DNA of 5,839 nt from Enterovirga sp. (GCA_028290385.1 JAQGJZ010000297.1:1-5839), one strand, 5' to 3'. Positions 1-5,589 are shown, counted from the stretch's first letter. Notes: generated from the letters alone by a model not told the origin. Numbers and translations: made by a program.

Positions 1-1551
1 GCCCGAGCGCTGGGAGCCCGCCTCGAGGGCGTCGACGAGGACGACGCGCCGTTGCCGCGGTACTCGGCGGAGATGGTGTCCATCGCGGCCGCGCGGCCGC
101 GCGAGCCGGACGGCCTGCGCATTTTGGAGCGGCTTCCGGTCGGGCTTCTGGTGCTCCGGGGCGAGACGCCCTTGTTCGCCAACCGGGCGGCGCTCGACCT
201 GCTCGGATACCGCGATGCCGGCGAGCTGCGCGGCGCCTCGCAGCTGTTTGCCGGGCCGCTCGCGACCCGCCAGGGCACGACGGCCCTGGTGGCCAAGACG
301 GGCGTGTCGGTCGGGGTCGAAGTTCGGCTGACCAGCGTCGAATGGAGCGACGGGCCGGCCTCGCTGCTGCTGGTGCGGCCGCTGCCCCCCGAGGCGGGGG
401 AGGGGCTCGAGCGTTCGTTCGGGCTCGAGCTGGCGCGCCGCGACGTGCGCGTTCAGGAGCTTCTGGCGACGCTCGACCTCGCGGGCCTCGCGCTGGTGAC
501 GCTGGACGGGGCCGGCCGCATCCTGTCCGCGAACAGCGTCGCCGAGCGCATGTTCGGCTATCGCGAAAACGAGGTCGCGGGCGAGGGCTTCACGACCCTG
601 ATCGCGGTCGAGAGCCACCGCGCGGCGATCGATCTGGTGGATGCCGCGAAGGCGCCGGAAAGCCCGCAGGACGAGGTCGAGCTGTTTGGCCGGCCACGCA
701 TCGGCGGGCCGATCCCGCTGCTGGCGCGGGCGGGCCGGATCGCGACCGACCAGGGCCCCGGCCTGGCGCTGGTGATGCGGGACATGTCCGGCACCCGCCG
801 GAACGAGGCCGAGCTCACCCAGGCGCGGCAGGCGGCGGAAGACGCCTCCGCCCGGCAGACCGAGTTTTTGGCCCGCGTCAGCCACGAAATCCGCACGCCG
901 CTCAATGCGATCATCGGGTTTGCCGAGATCATGCTCGAAGAGCGTTTCGGGCCGGTCGGCAACGAGCGTTACAAGCATTACCTGCGCGACATCCACGATT
1001 CCGGCGAGCACGTGGTCAGCCTGGTCAACGACCTCTTGGACCTCGCGAAGGTGACCGCGGGCCGCAGCGAGCTCGTTTTCACCAGCCTCGACCTGAACGA
1101 GATCGTCGGCCAGAGCGTCGGCCTGATGCAGCCCGCGGCGGCGCGGGAGCGCATCGTCATCCGCACGAGCTTCGCGTCCGGGCTGCCGCGCCTCGTCGCC
1201 GACGAGCGCTCGATCCGGCAGGTCGCGCTCAACCTCGTGTCGAACGCGGTGCGCTACACGGAGCCGGGCGGGCAGGTGATCGTGTCGACCAGCCTGACCG
1301 ATGCGGGCGAGCTCGCGTTCCGGGTGCGCGACACGGGCATCGGCATGACGCAGGCCGAGATCGAGGATGCCCTGGAGCCGTTCCGGCAGGTCTCCGTCAT
1401 CCGGCGCGAGGACGGGACTGGGCTCGGGCTGCCGCTCTCCAAGGCGCTGGTCGAGGCCAACCGCGGCACGTTCTCGATCACGAGCCGGCGCGGCGAAGGC
1501 ACGCTGGTCGAGGTGCTGTTTCCGAGCGCCCGGGTGCTCGCGGAGGCCTAA
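1..1551 (+). CDS. PAS-domain sensor histidine kinase, DivJ/PleC/PdhS-like (5' end outside window)
   Basis: This is the C-terminal 516 codons of a histidine kinase. The frame is open from base 1, and the TTG at 52 is an internal codon rather than a convincing start. Numbering from the window edge, a PAS-like domain lies at about residues 40-125 and a second, clearer PAS (ILSANSVAERMFGY) at about 153-262. A linker leads to the HisKA domain with H-box SHEIRTPLN (phospho-acceptor His295), then HATPase_c with N-box Asn415, G1 box DTGIGM (from 444), F-box EPFRQV and G2 box GTGLGLPL (from 472). All catalytic boxes are intact. No transmembrane segment or receiver domain appears in the visible part. 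The stretch after the H-box (FGPVGNERYKHYLRDIH, then LVNDLLDLAK) resembles DivJ, PleC and PdhS kinases, which act on the response regulator DivK; that substrate is inferred from similarity recalled from memory. The stop TAA is at 1549-1551. Confidence 0.9.
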   Translation, partial: ARALGARLEGVDEDDAPLPRYSAEMVSIAAARPREPDGLRILERLPVGLLVLRGETPLFANRAALDLLGYRDAGELRGASQLFAGPLATRQGTTALVAKTGVSVGVEVRLTSVEWSDGPASLLLVRPLPPEAGEGLERSFGLELARRDVRVQELLATLDLAGLALVTLDGAGRILSANSVAERMFGYRENEVAGEGFTTLIAVESHRAAIDLVDAAKAPESPQDEVELFGRPRIGGPIPLLARAGRIATDQGPGLALVMRDMSGTRRNEAELTQARQAAEDASARQTEFLARVSHEIRTPLNAIIGFAEIMLEERFGPVGNERYKHYLRDIHDSGEHVVSLVNDLLDLAKVTAGRSELVFTSLDLNEIVGQSVGLMQPAAARERIVIRTSFASGLPRLVADERSIRQVALNLVSNAVRYTEPGGQVIVSTSLTDAGELAFRVRDTGIGMTQAEIEDALEPFRQVSVIRREDGTGLGLPLSKALVEANRGTFSITSRRGEGTLVEVLFPSARVLAEA

Positions 1552-1557
1552 AGGCGA

Positions 1558-1581
1558 GCGTGCCCCCGCTTGGGGGTGCGC
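1558..1581 (+). terminator. GC-rich hairpin just after the kinase stop codon
   Basis: A 10-bp stem (GCGTGCCCCC at 1558-1567 with GGGGGTGCGC at 1572-1581, two G-T wobbles) encloses a GCTT loop and begins 7 nt after the kinase TAA. No T-tract follows, so it is only a plausible terminator or mRNA 3'-end stabiliser for the kinase. It covers the TTG at 1570, which argues against that codon as the start of the next gene. Confidence 0.45.
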
Positions 1582-1605
1582 CCAATCTCACCTACATCTG
1601 GTGGC

Positions 1606-2148
1606 GTGACCCAGGCCGCCGAGATCGGGAGCGCGAGCTCCGGCGACGACCAGGGCCGCAGGCTCGTGCTTGCGGACCGGCGCGAGGTCGTCTTGCGCGC
1701 CCTTCGGCCGGAGGATGACCGGCTTTATCCGGAATTCGACAGCTACGTCACGGACGAGGACCGCCGCCTCCGGTTCCTGGTGGCCCTCCGCGAGATCCCC
1801 CAGAGCCAGATCTTTCGGCTGACCCATTTCGACCGAAGGCATGCGCGCGCCTACGCGGCGATCGCCCCGCAGACGGGCCAGCTTCTCGGGGTCGGGCGGG
1901 TGCACCAGCTGTCGTCCGACGAGGGCGAATACGCCGTGCTCGTGCGCTCGGACCTGAAGGGGCTTGGGCTGGGCAACGCCCTCATGGACATGGTCCTGGA
2001 GGGGGCGCGGGAGCTCGGCCTGCGCTCCGTGCTGGGCCTGATCCTGCGCGAAAACGTCAACATGATCGCGCTCTGCCGCGAGCTCGGCTTCACGTTCTCG
2101 ATGACCAGCGAGGCCAATCTGGTGGAAGCGCGGCTGCGGCTGGATTGA
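1606..2148 (+). CDS. GNAT-family N-acetyltransferase
   Basis: A predicted cytoplasmic acetyl-CoA-dependent acyltransferase of 180 residues, using the GTG at 1606 as start. The GNAT core is visible: an N-terminal strand and helix region (LVLADRREVVLRALRPED, residues 20-37), then motif A with a strand ending YAVLVRSDLKG followed by the acetyl-CoA pyrophosphate loop KGLGLGNA (118-125, a Lys variant of Q/RxxGxG), and motif B (ILRENVNMIALCRELGF, 146-162). The sequence reads like the GNAT domain found at the C-terminus of Pat-type protein lysine acetyltransferases, but there is no acyl-CoA-synthetase-like or cyclic-nucleotide domain, so the substrate is unknown. The frame extends upstream to TTG 1570, but that codon lies inside a hairpin and would add a non-conserved-looking leader; neither start has a strong ribosome binding site. 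The gene lies 54 nt after the kinase on the same strand and converges on bfr. Confidence 0.85.
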   Translation: MTQAAEIGSASSGDDQGRRLVLADRREVVLRALRPEDDRLYPEFDSYVTDEDRRLRFLVALREIPQSQIFRLTHFDRRHARAYAAIAPQTGQLLGVGRVHQLSSDEGEYAVLVRSDLKGLGLGNALMDMVLEGARELGLRSVLGLILRENVNMIALCRELGFTFSMTSEANLVEARLRLD

Positions 2149-2153
2149 AGAAA

Positions 2154-2179
2154 GGGGACGCACGCTGCCGTGCATCCCC
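2154..2179 (-). terminator. Intrinsic terminator of bfr, also between convergent genes
   Basis: A strong hairpin: GGGGA (2154-2158) pairs with TCCCC (2175-2179), then after one C/A mismatch GCACG (2160-2164) pairs with CGTGC (2169-2173) around a CTGC loop. On the minus strand it begins 12 nt past the bfr stop and is followed by TTTCTT (complement of 2148-2153), giving the T-rich tail of an intrinsic terminator. It starts 6 nt after the GNAT stop, so it may also stop plus-strand transcripts, though no T-tract follows on that side. Confidence 0.75.
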
Positions 2180-2191
2180 CCGAGACCGTGG

Positions 2192-2704
2192 TCAGCCTTC
2201 CATGCCGGGGCTGCCGGAGCTCTCGCCGTCGTCGATATGGCCGATATGCCGCTGCGCGTAGAGCTGCAGGCCGAGCTGGTCGACGAGGTTCAGCTGCGTT
2301 TCCAGGAAGTCGATATGGCCTTCCTCGTCCGCGGCGAGCTCCTCGAACAGCATCTTGGAGACGCGGTCGTTGACGGTGTCGCAGTACTTGGCCGCCTCAA
2401 GATAGAGCGCCCGGGCCTCGACCTCGGCCGCGAGGTCGCATTCCAGGATCTCCTTGATGGTCTGCCCGATCCGCAGGGGATCGAGCACCTGCATGTTCGG
2501 GAAGCCCTCGAGGAAAATGATGCGCGTCGTGAAGCGGTCCGCATGCTCCATCTCCTCGATGGATTCCTTGCGCCACTTCTTCGCGAGCTCCTTGTAGCCC
2601 CAGTCGTCCAGGAGCCGGTAATGGAGCCAGTACTGGCTGACCGCGGTGAGCTCGCTGCGCAAGCCGCGGTTCAGGTAATCGATGACCTTAGGGTCGCCCT
2701 TCAT
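2192..2704 (-). CDS. bfr: Bacterioferritin (heme-containing iron-storage ferritin)
   Basis: Bfr assembles into a cytoplasmic 24-subunit shell that oxidises Fe(II) at a di-iron centre and stores it as a ferric mineral, with heme bound between subunits. The 170-residue protein opens with the family start [19 protein letters not shown]. All ferroxidase ligands sit at their usual positions: Glu18, Glu51, His54, Glu94, Glu127 and His130 (in DEEGH). The heme ligand Met52 is present (EEMEHAD). The four-helix fold runs to about residue 155, followed by a short polar Gly/Ser-rich tail (about 15 residues) slightly longer than the E. coli protein. The ATG at 2702-2704 is preceded by an AGAGGA ribosome binding site 4 nt upstream. 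bfd lies 78 nt upstream on the same strand, and bfr has its own promoter and Irr-box-like site in that gap, with an intrinsic terminator downstream. Confidence 0.97.
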   Translation of the reverse strand: MKGDPKVIDYLNRGLRSELTAVSQYWLHYRLLDDWGYKELAKKWRKESIEEMEHADRFTTRIIFLEGFPNMQVLDPLRIGQTIKEILECDLAAEVEARALYLEAAKYCDTVNDRVSKMLFEELAADEEGHIDFLETQLNLVDQLGLQLYAQRHIGHIDDGESSGSPGMEG

Positions 2705-2757
2705 CCCATCCTCTCATCCCAACAAGCCTGGAACGGCTGTAGGGCGGATCGGGGTCC

Positions 2758-2786
2758 ATTGTCCAGCTAGTTTAGAATGATTTCAA
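2758..2786 (-). promoter_or_regulatory. Candidate sigma-70-type promoter of bfr
   Basis: Read on the minus strand, TTGAAA (2786-2781, five of six matches to the -35 consensus) and GACAAT (2763-2758, four of six to the -10) are separated by exactly 17 nt. Transcription would start near 2751, giving a leader of roughly 45 nt before the bfr ATG. The -35 and most of the spacer lie within the Irr-box-like palindrome, and the -35 overlaps the bfd stop codon. Confidence 0.5.
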
Positions 2787-2787
2787 A
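2771..2787 (-). promoter_or_regulatory. Irr-box (ICE)-like operator for bfr
   Basis: The 17-mer TTTGAAATCATTCTAAA on the minus strand (plus strand TTTAGAATGATTTCAAA) matches the iron control element pattern TTTAGAAnnnTTCTAAA at 12 of 14 arm positions; the TTCTAAA arm is perfect. It is an AT-rich island in very GC-rich DNA. Irr is a Fur-superfamily regulator that responds to heme and iron in Rhizobiales and controls bfr in several of them. Here the site covers the -35 and spacer of the bfr promoter, which predicts repression when iron is low. Confidence 0.65.
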
Positions 2788-3070
2788 CGGGAGCGGCGGC
2801 GGAGGCGTGCTCCGGATGCGCCGGCGCGCCGTGGTGCACGTGCTCGTGATCGGCCCCGCAGGAGAGCGGGCAGGTGCCGCAGGCTTCCTCGGCGGCGGCC
2901 CGGAGGGCCTGGTCCATGATCGACCGGATGGTGCGGGCGCAGCGCCCGCAATCGGGGCTGCAGCCGAGGCAGGTATAGACCTGCGCGGGCGTGCGCGGAC
3001 AGCCGGGGCCGGGGCCCAGGCAGGACCTCACGTCGCCGTCGGAAAGGACGTTGCAGGAGCAGACGATCAC
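2783..3070 (-). CDS. bfd: Bacterioferritin-associated ferredoxin, [2Fe-2S], with Cys/His-rich tail
   Basis: Bfd is a small [2Fe-2S] protein that docks on bacterioferritin and passes electrons to the ferric core, releasing Fe(II). The 95-residue protein has the expected four cluster cysteines: Cys4 and Cys6 (VCSCN) and Cys41 and Cys44 (PDCGRC), followed by the helix ARTIRSIMDQAL. Extra cysteines 34 and 37 give the CLGCSPDCGRC arrangement common in alphaproteobacterial homologues. After about residue 62 there is a tail with Cys64, Cys67 and Cys71 and six histidines between 75 and 88, absent from the 64-residue E. coli protein and possibly metal-binding. The start is GTG at 3070: an in-frame TAA lies 48 nt upstream with no other good start, and no clear Shine-Dalgarno is visible. 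It lies directly upstream of bfr, and an Irr-box-like site sits 11 nt before the start codon. Confidence 0.92.
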   Translation of the reverse strand: MIVCSCNVLSDGDVRSCLGPGPGCPRTPAQVYTCLGCSPDCGRCARTIRSIMDQALRAAAEEACGTCPLSCGADHEHVHHGAPAHPEHASAAAPV

Positions 3071-3081
3071 GGGATTTGCAG

Positions 3082-3098
3082 TTTGGAAGAGTTCAAAA
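3082..3098 (-). promoter_or_regulatory. Irr-box (ICE)-like operator for bfd
   Basis: The 17-mer TTTGGAAGAGTTCAAAA on the plus strand (minus strand TTTTGAACTCTTCCAAA) matches TTTAGAAnnnTTCTAAA with one mismatch in each arm. It ends 11 nt before the bfd GTG start, in the region expected for the promoter or leader. I could not find a convincing -35/-10 pair around it, so the mode of control is open, but its position favours repression. Confidence 0.65.
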
Positions 3099-3252
3099 CT
3101 ACCAGCGTTCTCAGTGACTTAGCACGGACCTGAAAGCCGGCCAAGGCGAAACCGCCCCTTGCGTTGCGATGCCACACCGGGGCGGCGGCTCGCGCACCCC
3201 GACGCAACCTCCGCCCAGCCGCGGCGTTTTGTGCCCGGAGCGGGAGACCAGC

Positions 3253-3432
3253 ATGGACCGGGACAGCAAGGGGCCGGCGGGCGACAGCCCGAAGCGGCAT
3301 GGCGACAAGCTCGGCGTCGGGACGGAGCCGAAGCTCGAAAAGGGCGCCGCGGTCGCCAGCGGCGACTCGCCCAAGCACCAGGGCGACAAGCTCGAGCGTG
3401 CCGTGAACGAGGCGGCGGCCAAGAAGGCCTAG
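3253..3432 (+). CDS. Small lysine-rich hypothetical protein with duplicated GDSPKxxGDKL motif
   Basis: I do not recognise this 59-residue protein. It is highly polar, rich in Lys, Gly, Asp and Ala, has no aromatic residue, no cysteine, and no hydrophobic stretch, signal peptide or membrane segment, so it is probably cytoplasmic and disordered. Its notable feature is a near-exact internal duplication: GDSPKRHGDKL (residues 10-20) and GDSPKHQGDKL (37-47), spaced by 27 residues and separated by a Gly/Glu/Lys linker; the end is an Ala/Lys-rich potential helix (ERAVNEAAAKKA). The ATG at 3253 has a ribosome binding site GGGAG at 3242-3246 with 6 nt spacing. The open frame runs back to an ATG at 3169, but that part is Pro/Arg-rich and lacks such a site. 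It converges on the AEC permease, with 7 nt between the stop codons. The repeat and the ribosome binding site support a real gene. Confidence 0.65.
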   Translation: MDRDSKGPAGDSPKRHGDKLGVGTEPKLEKGAAVASGDSPKHQGDKLERAVNEAAAKKA

Positions 3433-3441
3433 GCGGCCTTC
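3423..3441. terminator. Shared hairpin across two convergent stop codons
   Basis: GAAGGCC (3423-3429) pairs perfectly with GGCCTTC (3435-3441) around a 5-nt loop, TAGGC. The loop contains the TAG stop of the 59-residue protein, and the right arm contains most of the TGA stop of the AEC permease on the other strand. It probably marks the 3' end of both transcripts, although neither side has a good T-tract. Confidence 0.5.
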
Positions 3442-4351
3442 ACCCGACCAGGACCATGGCCCAGAGCGGCAGGGTCGCGACCGCGACGAGGTGCTGCAGC
3501 GTGATCATGGCCGCCATCAGGCGCGCATCGCCCCCCATCGCGCGGGCCATCACGTAGGCGGTCGAAGCCGTCGGCATCGCCATGGTCAGGGTAGCGATGG
3601 CGGCCGGCTCCGGGGCGAGCCCGAACAGGCGCGCGAGGCCGAGGGTCACGGCCGGCACCAGCAGGAGCTTCTGGATCCCGACCAGGAGCTGGGTGAGGGG
3701 CGCCTCCTTCAGGGCACCCAGCGCGAGCCCGCCGCCGACGGACAGGAGCCCGAGCGCGAGCGCCGCCTGGCCGAGCGAACGGGCGAGCGGCGACAGGCCG
3801 GGCGGCATGCCGCCGAAAGCCGCGAACGCGAAGCCGACGAGACAGCCGAGCAGCAATGGGTTGAGGGCGATCTGGCGCAGCAGCTTCCAGGGTCGCAGCC
3901 GGCCGCCGTCGCTCAGCACGAACACGATCGTCAGGATCACCTGGACGCATGGGACGATGAGCCCGGCCACGACGCCCCCGAACGCCAGACCCTGCGTGCT
4001 GTAGAGGCCGGCCGCGATCGCCAGCGCGACGTAGTTGTTGAACCGGATGCCGCCCTGGACCACCGACGTCATGGCGGCCCGGTTGTGGCCGAGCAGCCGG
4101 GCGAGGATCAGGGCCGACAGGGTGGCAAGGCCGAGCGTGACCCAGATCGAGGCCGCAAGCGCGCCGAGTGGCAGCGCGGACAGGTTGACCGTGGAGATCG
4201 AGAAGGCGAGGAGCGAGGGCAGCAGGACGAAAAAGGTCAGGCGATCGATTCCGGCCCAGATGGCCGGGTCCTTGAGCAGCTTGGCCCTGAGCAGCGATCC
4301 GAGCCCGATCAGCGCAAAGGTGGGGAAAAAGGCGTTGATCCAGGCCGTCAT
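3440..4351 (-). CDS. AEC-family (auxin efflux carrier) membrane transporter
   Basis: An inner-membrane permease of 303 residues, the usual length for bacterial AEC proteins, with about ten hydrophobic segments in two similar halves. Family hallmarks are the first segment FFPTFALIGLGSLLRAK (8-24), the broken-helix region RFNNYVALAIAAG (103-115), and near the end PTASTAYVMARAMGGD (260-275) followed by AAMITLQHLVAVATLPLW. Bacterial members are secondary carriers mainly for organic acids such as malate or malonate. Many are annotated as malonate or auxin carriers, but nothing here (no malonate decarboxylase or other pathway gene nearby) fixes the substrate. The ATG at 4349-4351 has no obvious Shine-Dalgarno; it fits the start of the first membrane segment. 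It is a single-gene unit, divergent from the CDF gene and convergent with the small lysine-rich protein. Confidence 0.92.
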   Translation of the reverse strand: MTAWINAFFPTFALIGLGSLLRAKLLKDPAIWAGIDRLTFFVLLPSLLAFSISTVNLSALPLGALAASIWVTLGLATLSALILARLLGHNRAAMTSVVQGGIRFNNYVALAIAAGLYSTQGLAFGGVVAGLIVPCVQVILTIVFVLSDGGRLRPWKLLRQIALNPLLLGCLVGFAFAAFGGMPPGLSPLARSLGQAALALGLLSVGGGLALGALKEAPLTQLLVGIQKLLLVPAVTLGLARLFGLAPEPAAIATLTMAMPTASTAYVMARAMGGDARLMAAMITLQHLVAVATLPLWAMVLVG

Positions 4352-4656
4352 GCACGGGCGGCATCGCGGAACGGGACGAAGAGCGCAAGCGGTCCGGCCG
4401 GTTCCTTTCGCTAATCCGCGCGATACCGGCTATCATGGGCTCGGCATCGCCGATGGCCGACCCTCTCCATACCGGCGACGTCGGCACCGAGGCGGAAGCG
4501 TGCATTCGCGGCCGAGGAGGTTTCTGAGGATGGCCTCGATCCTGACCTCACGTATAGAACGACCCGCCGCGACCGGCCCCAGACTCGGGTAAGCAGGGCG
4601 TCCCGCCCGCTTCCCGCTATCACCACCACTCGCCAGCTCCCGACGAGCACCCCATC
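4352..4656. other. Divergent intergenic region between the AEC and CDF genes
   Basis: This 305-nt gap must hold the promoters of both flanking genes. I found no convincing -35/-10 pair for either; TATCAT (4431-4436) and TATAGA (4553-4558) resemble -10 boxes but lack a good partner. An imperfect palindrome GATAccggcTATC lies at 4422-4434. On the plus strand two tiny ORFs follow one another (4435-4527 and 4530-4592), the second with a good ribosome binding site. The minus-strand open frame through 4411-4866 is antisense to the CDF gene and looks like a shadow. Confidence 0.5.
4530..4592 (+). CDS. Possible 20-residue leader ORF upstream of the CDF gene
   Basis: A 20-codon ORF (MASILTSRIERPAATGPRLG) starts at an ATG preceded by GAGGAGG at 4514-4520, 9 nt away, one of the best Shine-Dalgarno matches in the window. 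It begins 2 nt after the stop of a 30-codon ORF (4435-4527) that lacks its own ribosome binding site, and ends 64 nt before the CDF start. It could be a leader peptide or chance; composition gives no clue and no hairpin-based attenuator is obvious. Confidence 0.22.
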   Translation: MASILTSRIERPAATGPRLG

Positions 4657-5544
4657 ATGGACATTCGGCAAAAGCTTGCCGCGGCTTCGATCGCCGTGGC
4701 GCTTCTCGTTCTCGCCCTGAAGGGGCTCGCCTTTGCGCTCACGGGCAGCGTGGCCCTGTTCTCGGACGCGCTGGAAAGCGTGATCAACGTCGTGACCGCG
4801 GCGGTTGCGCTCTACACGATCCGAATCGCGTCCCAGCCCGCCGACGCCGACCATCCGTACGGGCACACAAAGGCCGAGTACTTCTCCGCGGTGCTCGAGG
4901 GCGCGCTGATCATCGTGGCCGCGCTCCTCATCCTGCGGGAGGCGTGGGGCGGGATTTTTCAGCCGCGCCAGCTCGACGCGCCGGCCCTCGGCCTCGCGAT
5001 CAACGGCGCGGCGGGCCTCATCAACGCACTCTGGTCATGGGTCCTCGTGCGGGAAGGGCGCCGCCTGCGCTCGCAGGCCCTGGTCGCCGATGGACGGCAC
5101 CTGTTCACCGACGTCCTGACCTCGGCCGGCGTGCTGGTCGGCCTCTCGGCCGCGTGGCTCTTCGATCTGCCGATCCTCGATCCGGCGCTCGCCGCCGTGG
5201 TGGCCCTGAACATCCTGTTCTCGGGCTGGCAGGTGATGCGCGAATCCCTCGGCGGGCTGATGGACGAATCCGCCCCGCCGGAGACGCTGACCCGCATCCG
5301 CGACGTGATCTCGGCCAATGCCGAAGGCGCCCTGGAGGCGCATGATCTGCGCACGCGCCATGCCGGCCGGATGACCTTTATCGACTTCCACCTCGTGGTG
5401 CCGGGGCACATGTCCGTATCCGACGCGCACGATATCTGCGACGGGCTGGAGCGCGCCCTGAAGAGCGACGTGCCGGATGCGCTCGTGACCATCCACGTGG
5501 AGCCGGAGAACAAGGCGAAGCACGCGGGTATCGTGGTGCTCTGA
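4657..5544 (+). CDS. Cation diffusion facilitator (CDF) family divalent-metal efflux transporter
   Basis: An inner-membrane metal/proton antiporter of 295 residues, like YiiP/FieF: six membrane segments, then a cytoplasmic C-terminal domain from about residue 205. Aligned by eye and without gaps to E. coli YiiP through TM1-TM2 (from memory), the site B ligands are kept as Asp63, His66 and His70 (PADADHPYGH), and the TM5 half of site A as His148 and Asp152 (HLFTD). The C-terminal site is largely kept: His229 (AHDLRTR), His245, His258, His280, with Glu282 where YiiP has Asp285. The TM2 half of site A is Glu40 and Asn44 (SDALESVIN) instead of DxxxD or HxxxD, so the transported metal (Zn, Fe, Mn or other) cannot be assigned. 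The ATG at 4657 has only a weak GACGAG-type ribosome binding site. Its stop overlaps a terminator hairpin, so it appears to end its own transcript. Confidence 0.95.
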   Translation: MDIRQKLAAASIAVALLVLALKGLAFALTGSVALFSDALESVINVVTAAVALYTIRIASQPADADHPYGHTKAEYFSAVLEGALIIVAALLILREAWGGIFQPRQLDAPALGLAINGAAGLINALWSWVLVREGRRLRSQALVADGRHLFTDVLTSAGVLVGLSAAWLFDLPILDPALAAVVALNILFSGWQVMRESLGGLMDESAPPETLTRIRDVISANAEGALEAHDLRTRHAGRMTFIDFHLVVPGHMSVSDAHDICDGLERALKSDVPDALVTIHVEPENKAKHAGIVVL

Positions 5545-5562
5545 TCCGCCGAAGGGCGGATC
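5543..5562 (+). terminator. Perfect hairpin terminator of the CDF gene
   Basis: GATCCGCC (5543-5550) and GGCGGATC (5555-5562) form a perfect 8-bp stem with a GAAG loop; its left arm begins inside the CDF TGA stop codon. The downstream sequence is only mildly T-rich (ACTTCTTCAACCTT), so termination may be partial, but no other gene is nearby to explain the structure. Confidence 0.7.
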
Positions 5563-5581
5563 GGGTCAGACTTCTTCAACC

Positions 5582-5589
5582 TTAACCAA
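5582..5589 (+). promoter_or_regulatory. TTAACCAA, resembling a CtrA half-site
   Basis: This 8-mer differs by one base from TTAACCAT, the half-site form of the CtrA cell-cycle regulator motif in alphaproteobacteria. It lies 37 nt before the start of the exported protein gene, a plausible promoter position. No matching TTAA lies 7 nt upstream, so the full TTAA-N7-TTAAC site is absent and this may be chance. Confidence 0.2.

Noticed and set aside
52..54. TTG at 52 as the kinase start
   Set aside because: The frame is open to base 1, no ribosome binding site precedes it, and kinases of this type usually have longer N-terminal regions.
342..1718. A 458-codon open frame overlapping the kinase in another frame
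   Set aside because: Its Arg/Gly/Ala/Pro-rich product is what high-GC DNA gives in an off-frame reading; the overlapping frame carries intact kinase motifs.
2237..2770. A 177-codon plus-strand frame antisense to bfr
   Set aside because: It is a mirror of the bfr codons; bfr has every ferroxidase ligand, and this frame has no recognisable motif.
3079..3096. TTGAAC on the minus strand as the -35 box of bfd
   Set aside because: No -10-like hexamer lies 16-18 nt downstream; that position falls on the start codon region.
3491..4414. A 307-codon plus-strand frame antisense to the AEC permease
   Set aside because: Composition dominated by Arg, Gly, Glu and Gln with no motif; typical antisense shadow.
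3429..4505. A 358-codon minus-strand frame across the AEC permease
   Set aside because: Arg/Pro/Ala-rich with no membrane segments or motifs; the 3440-4351 frame encodes a recognisable AEC protein on the same strand.
4411..4866. A 151-codon minus-strand frame in the AEC-CDF gap
   Set aside because: Half of it is antisense to the CDF gene and the rest is Arg/Gly-rich without motifs or a convincing ribosome binding site.
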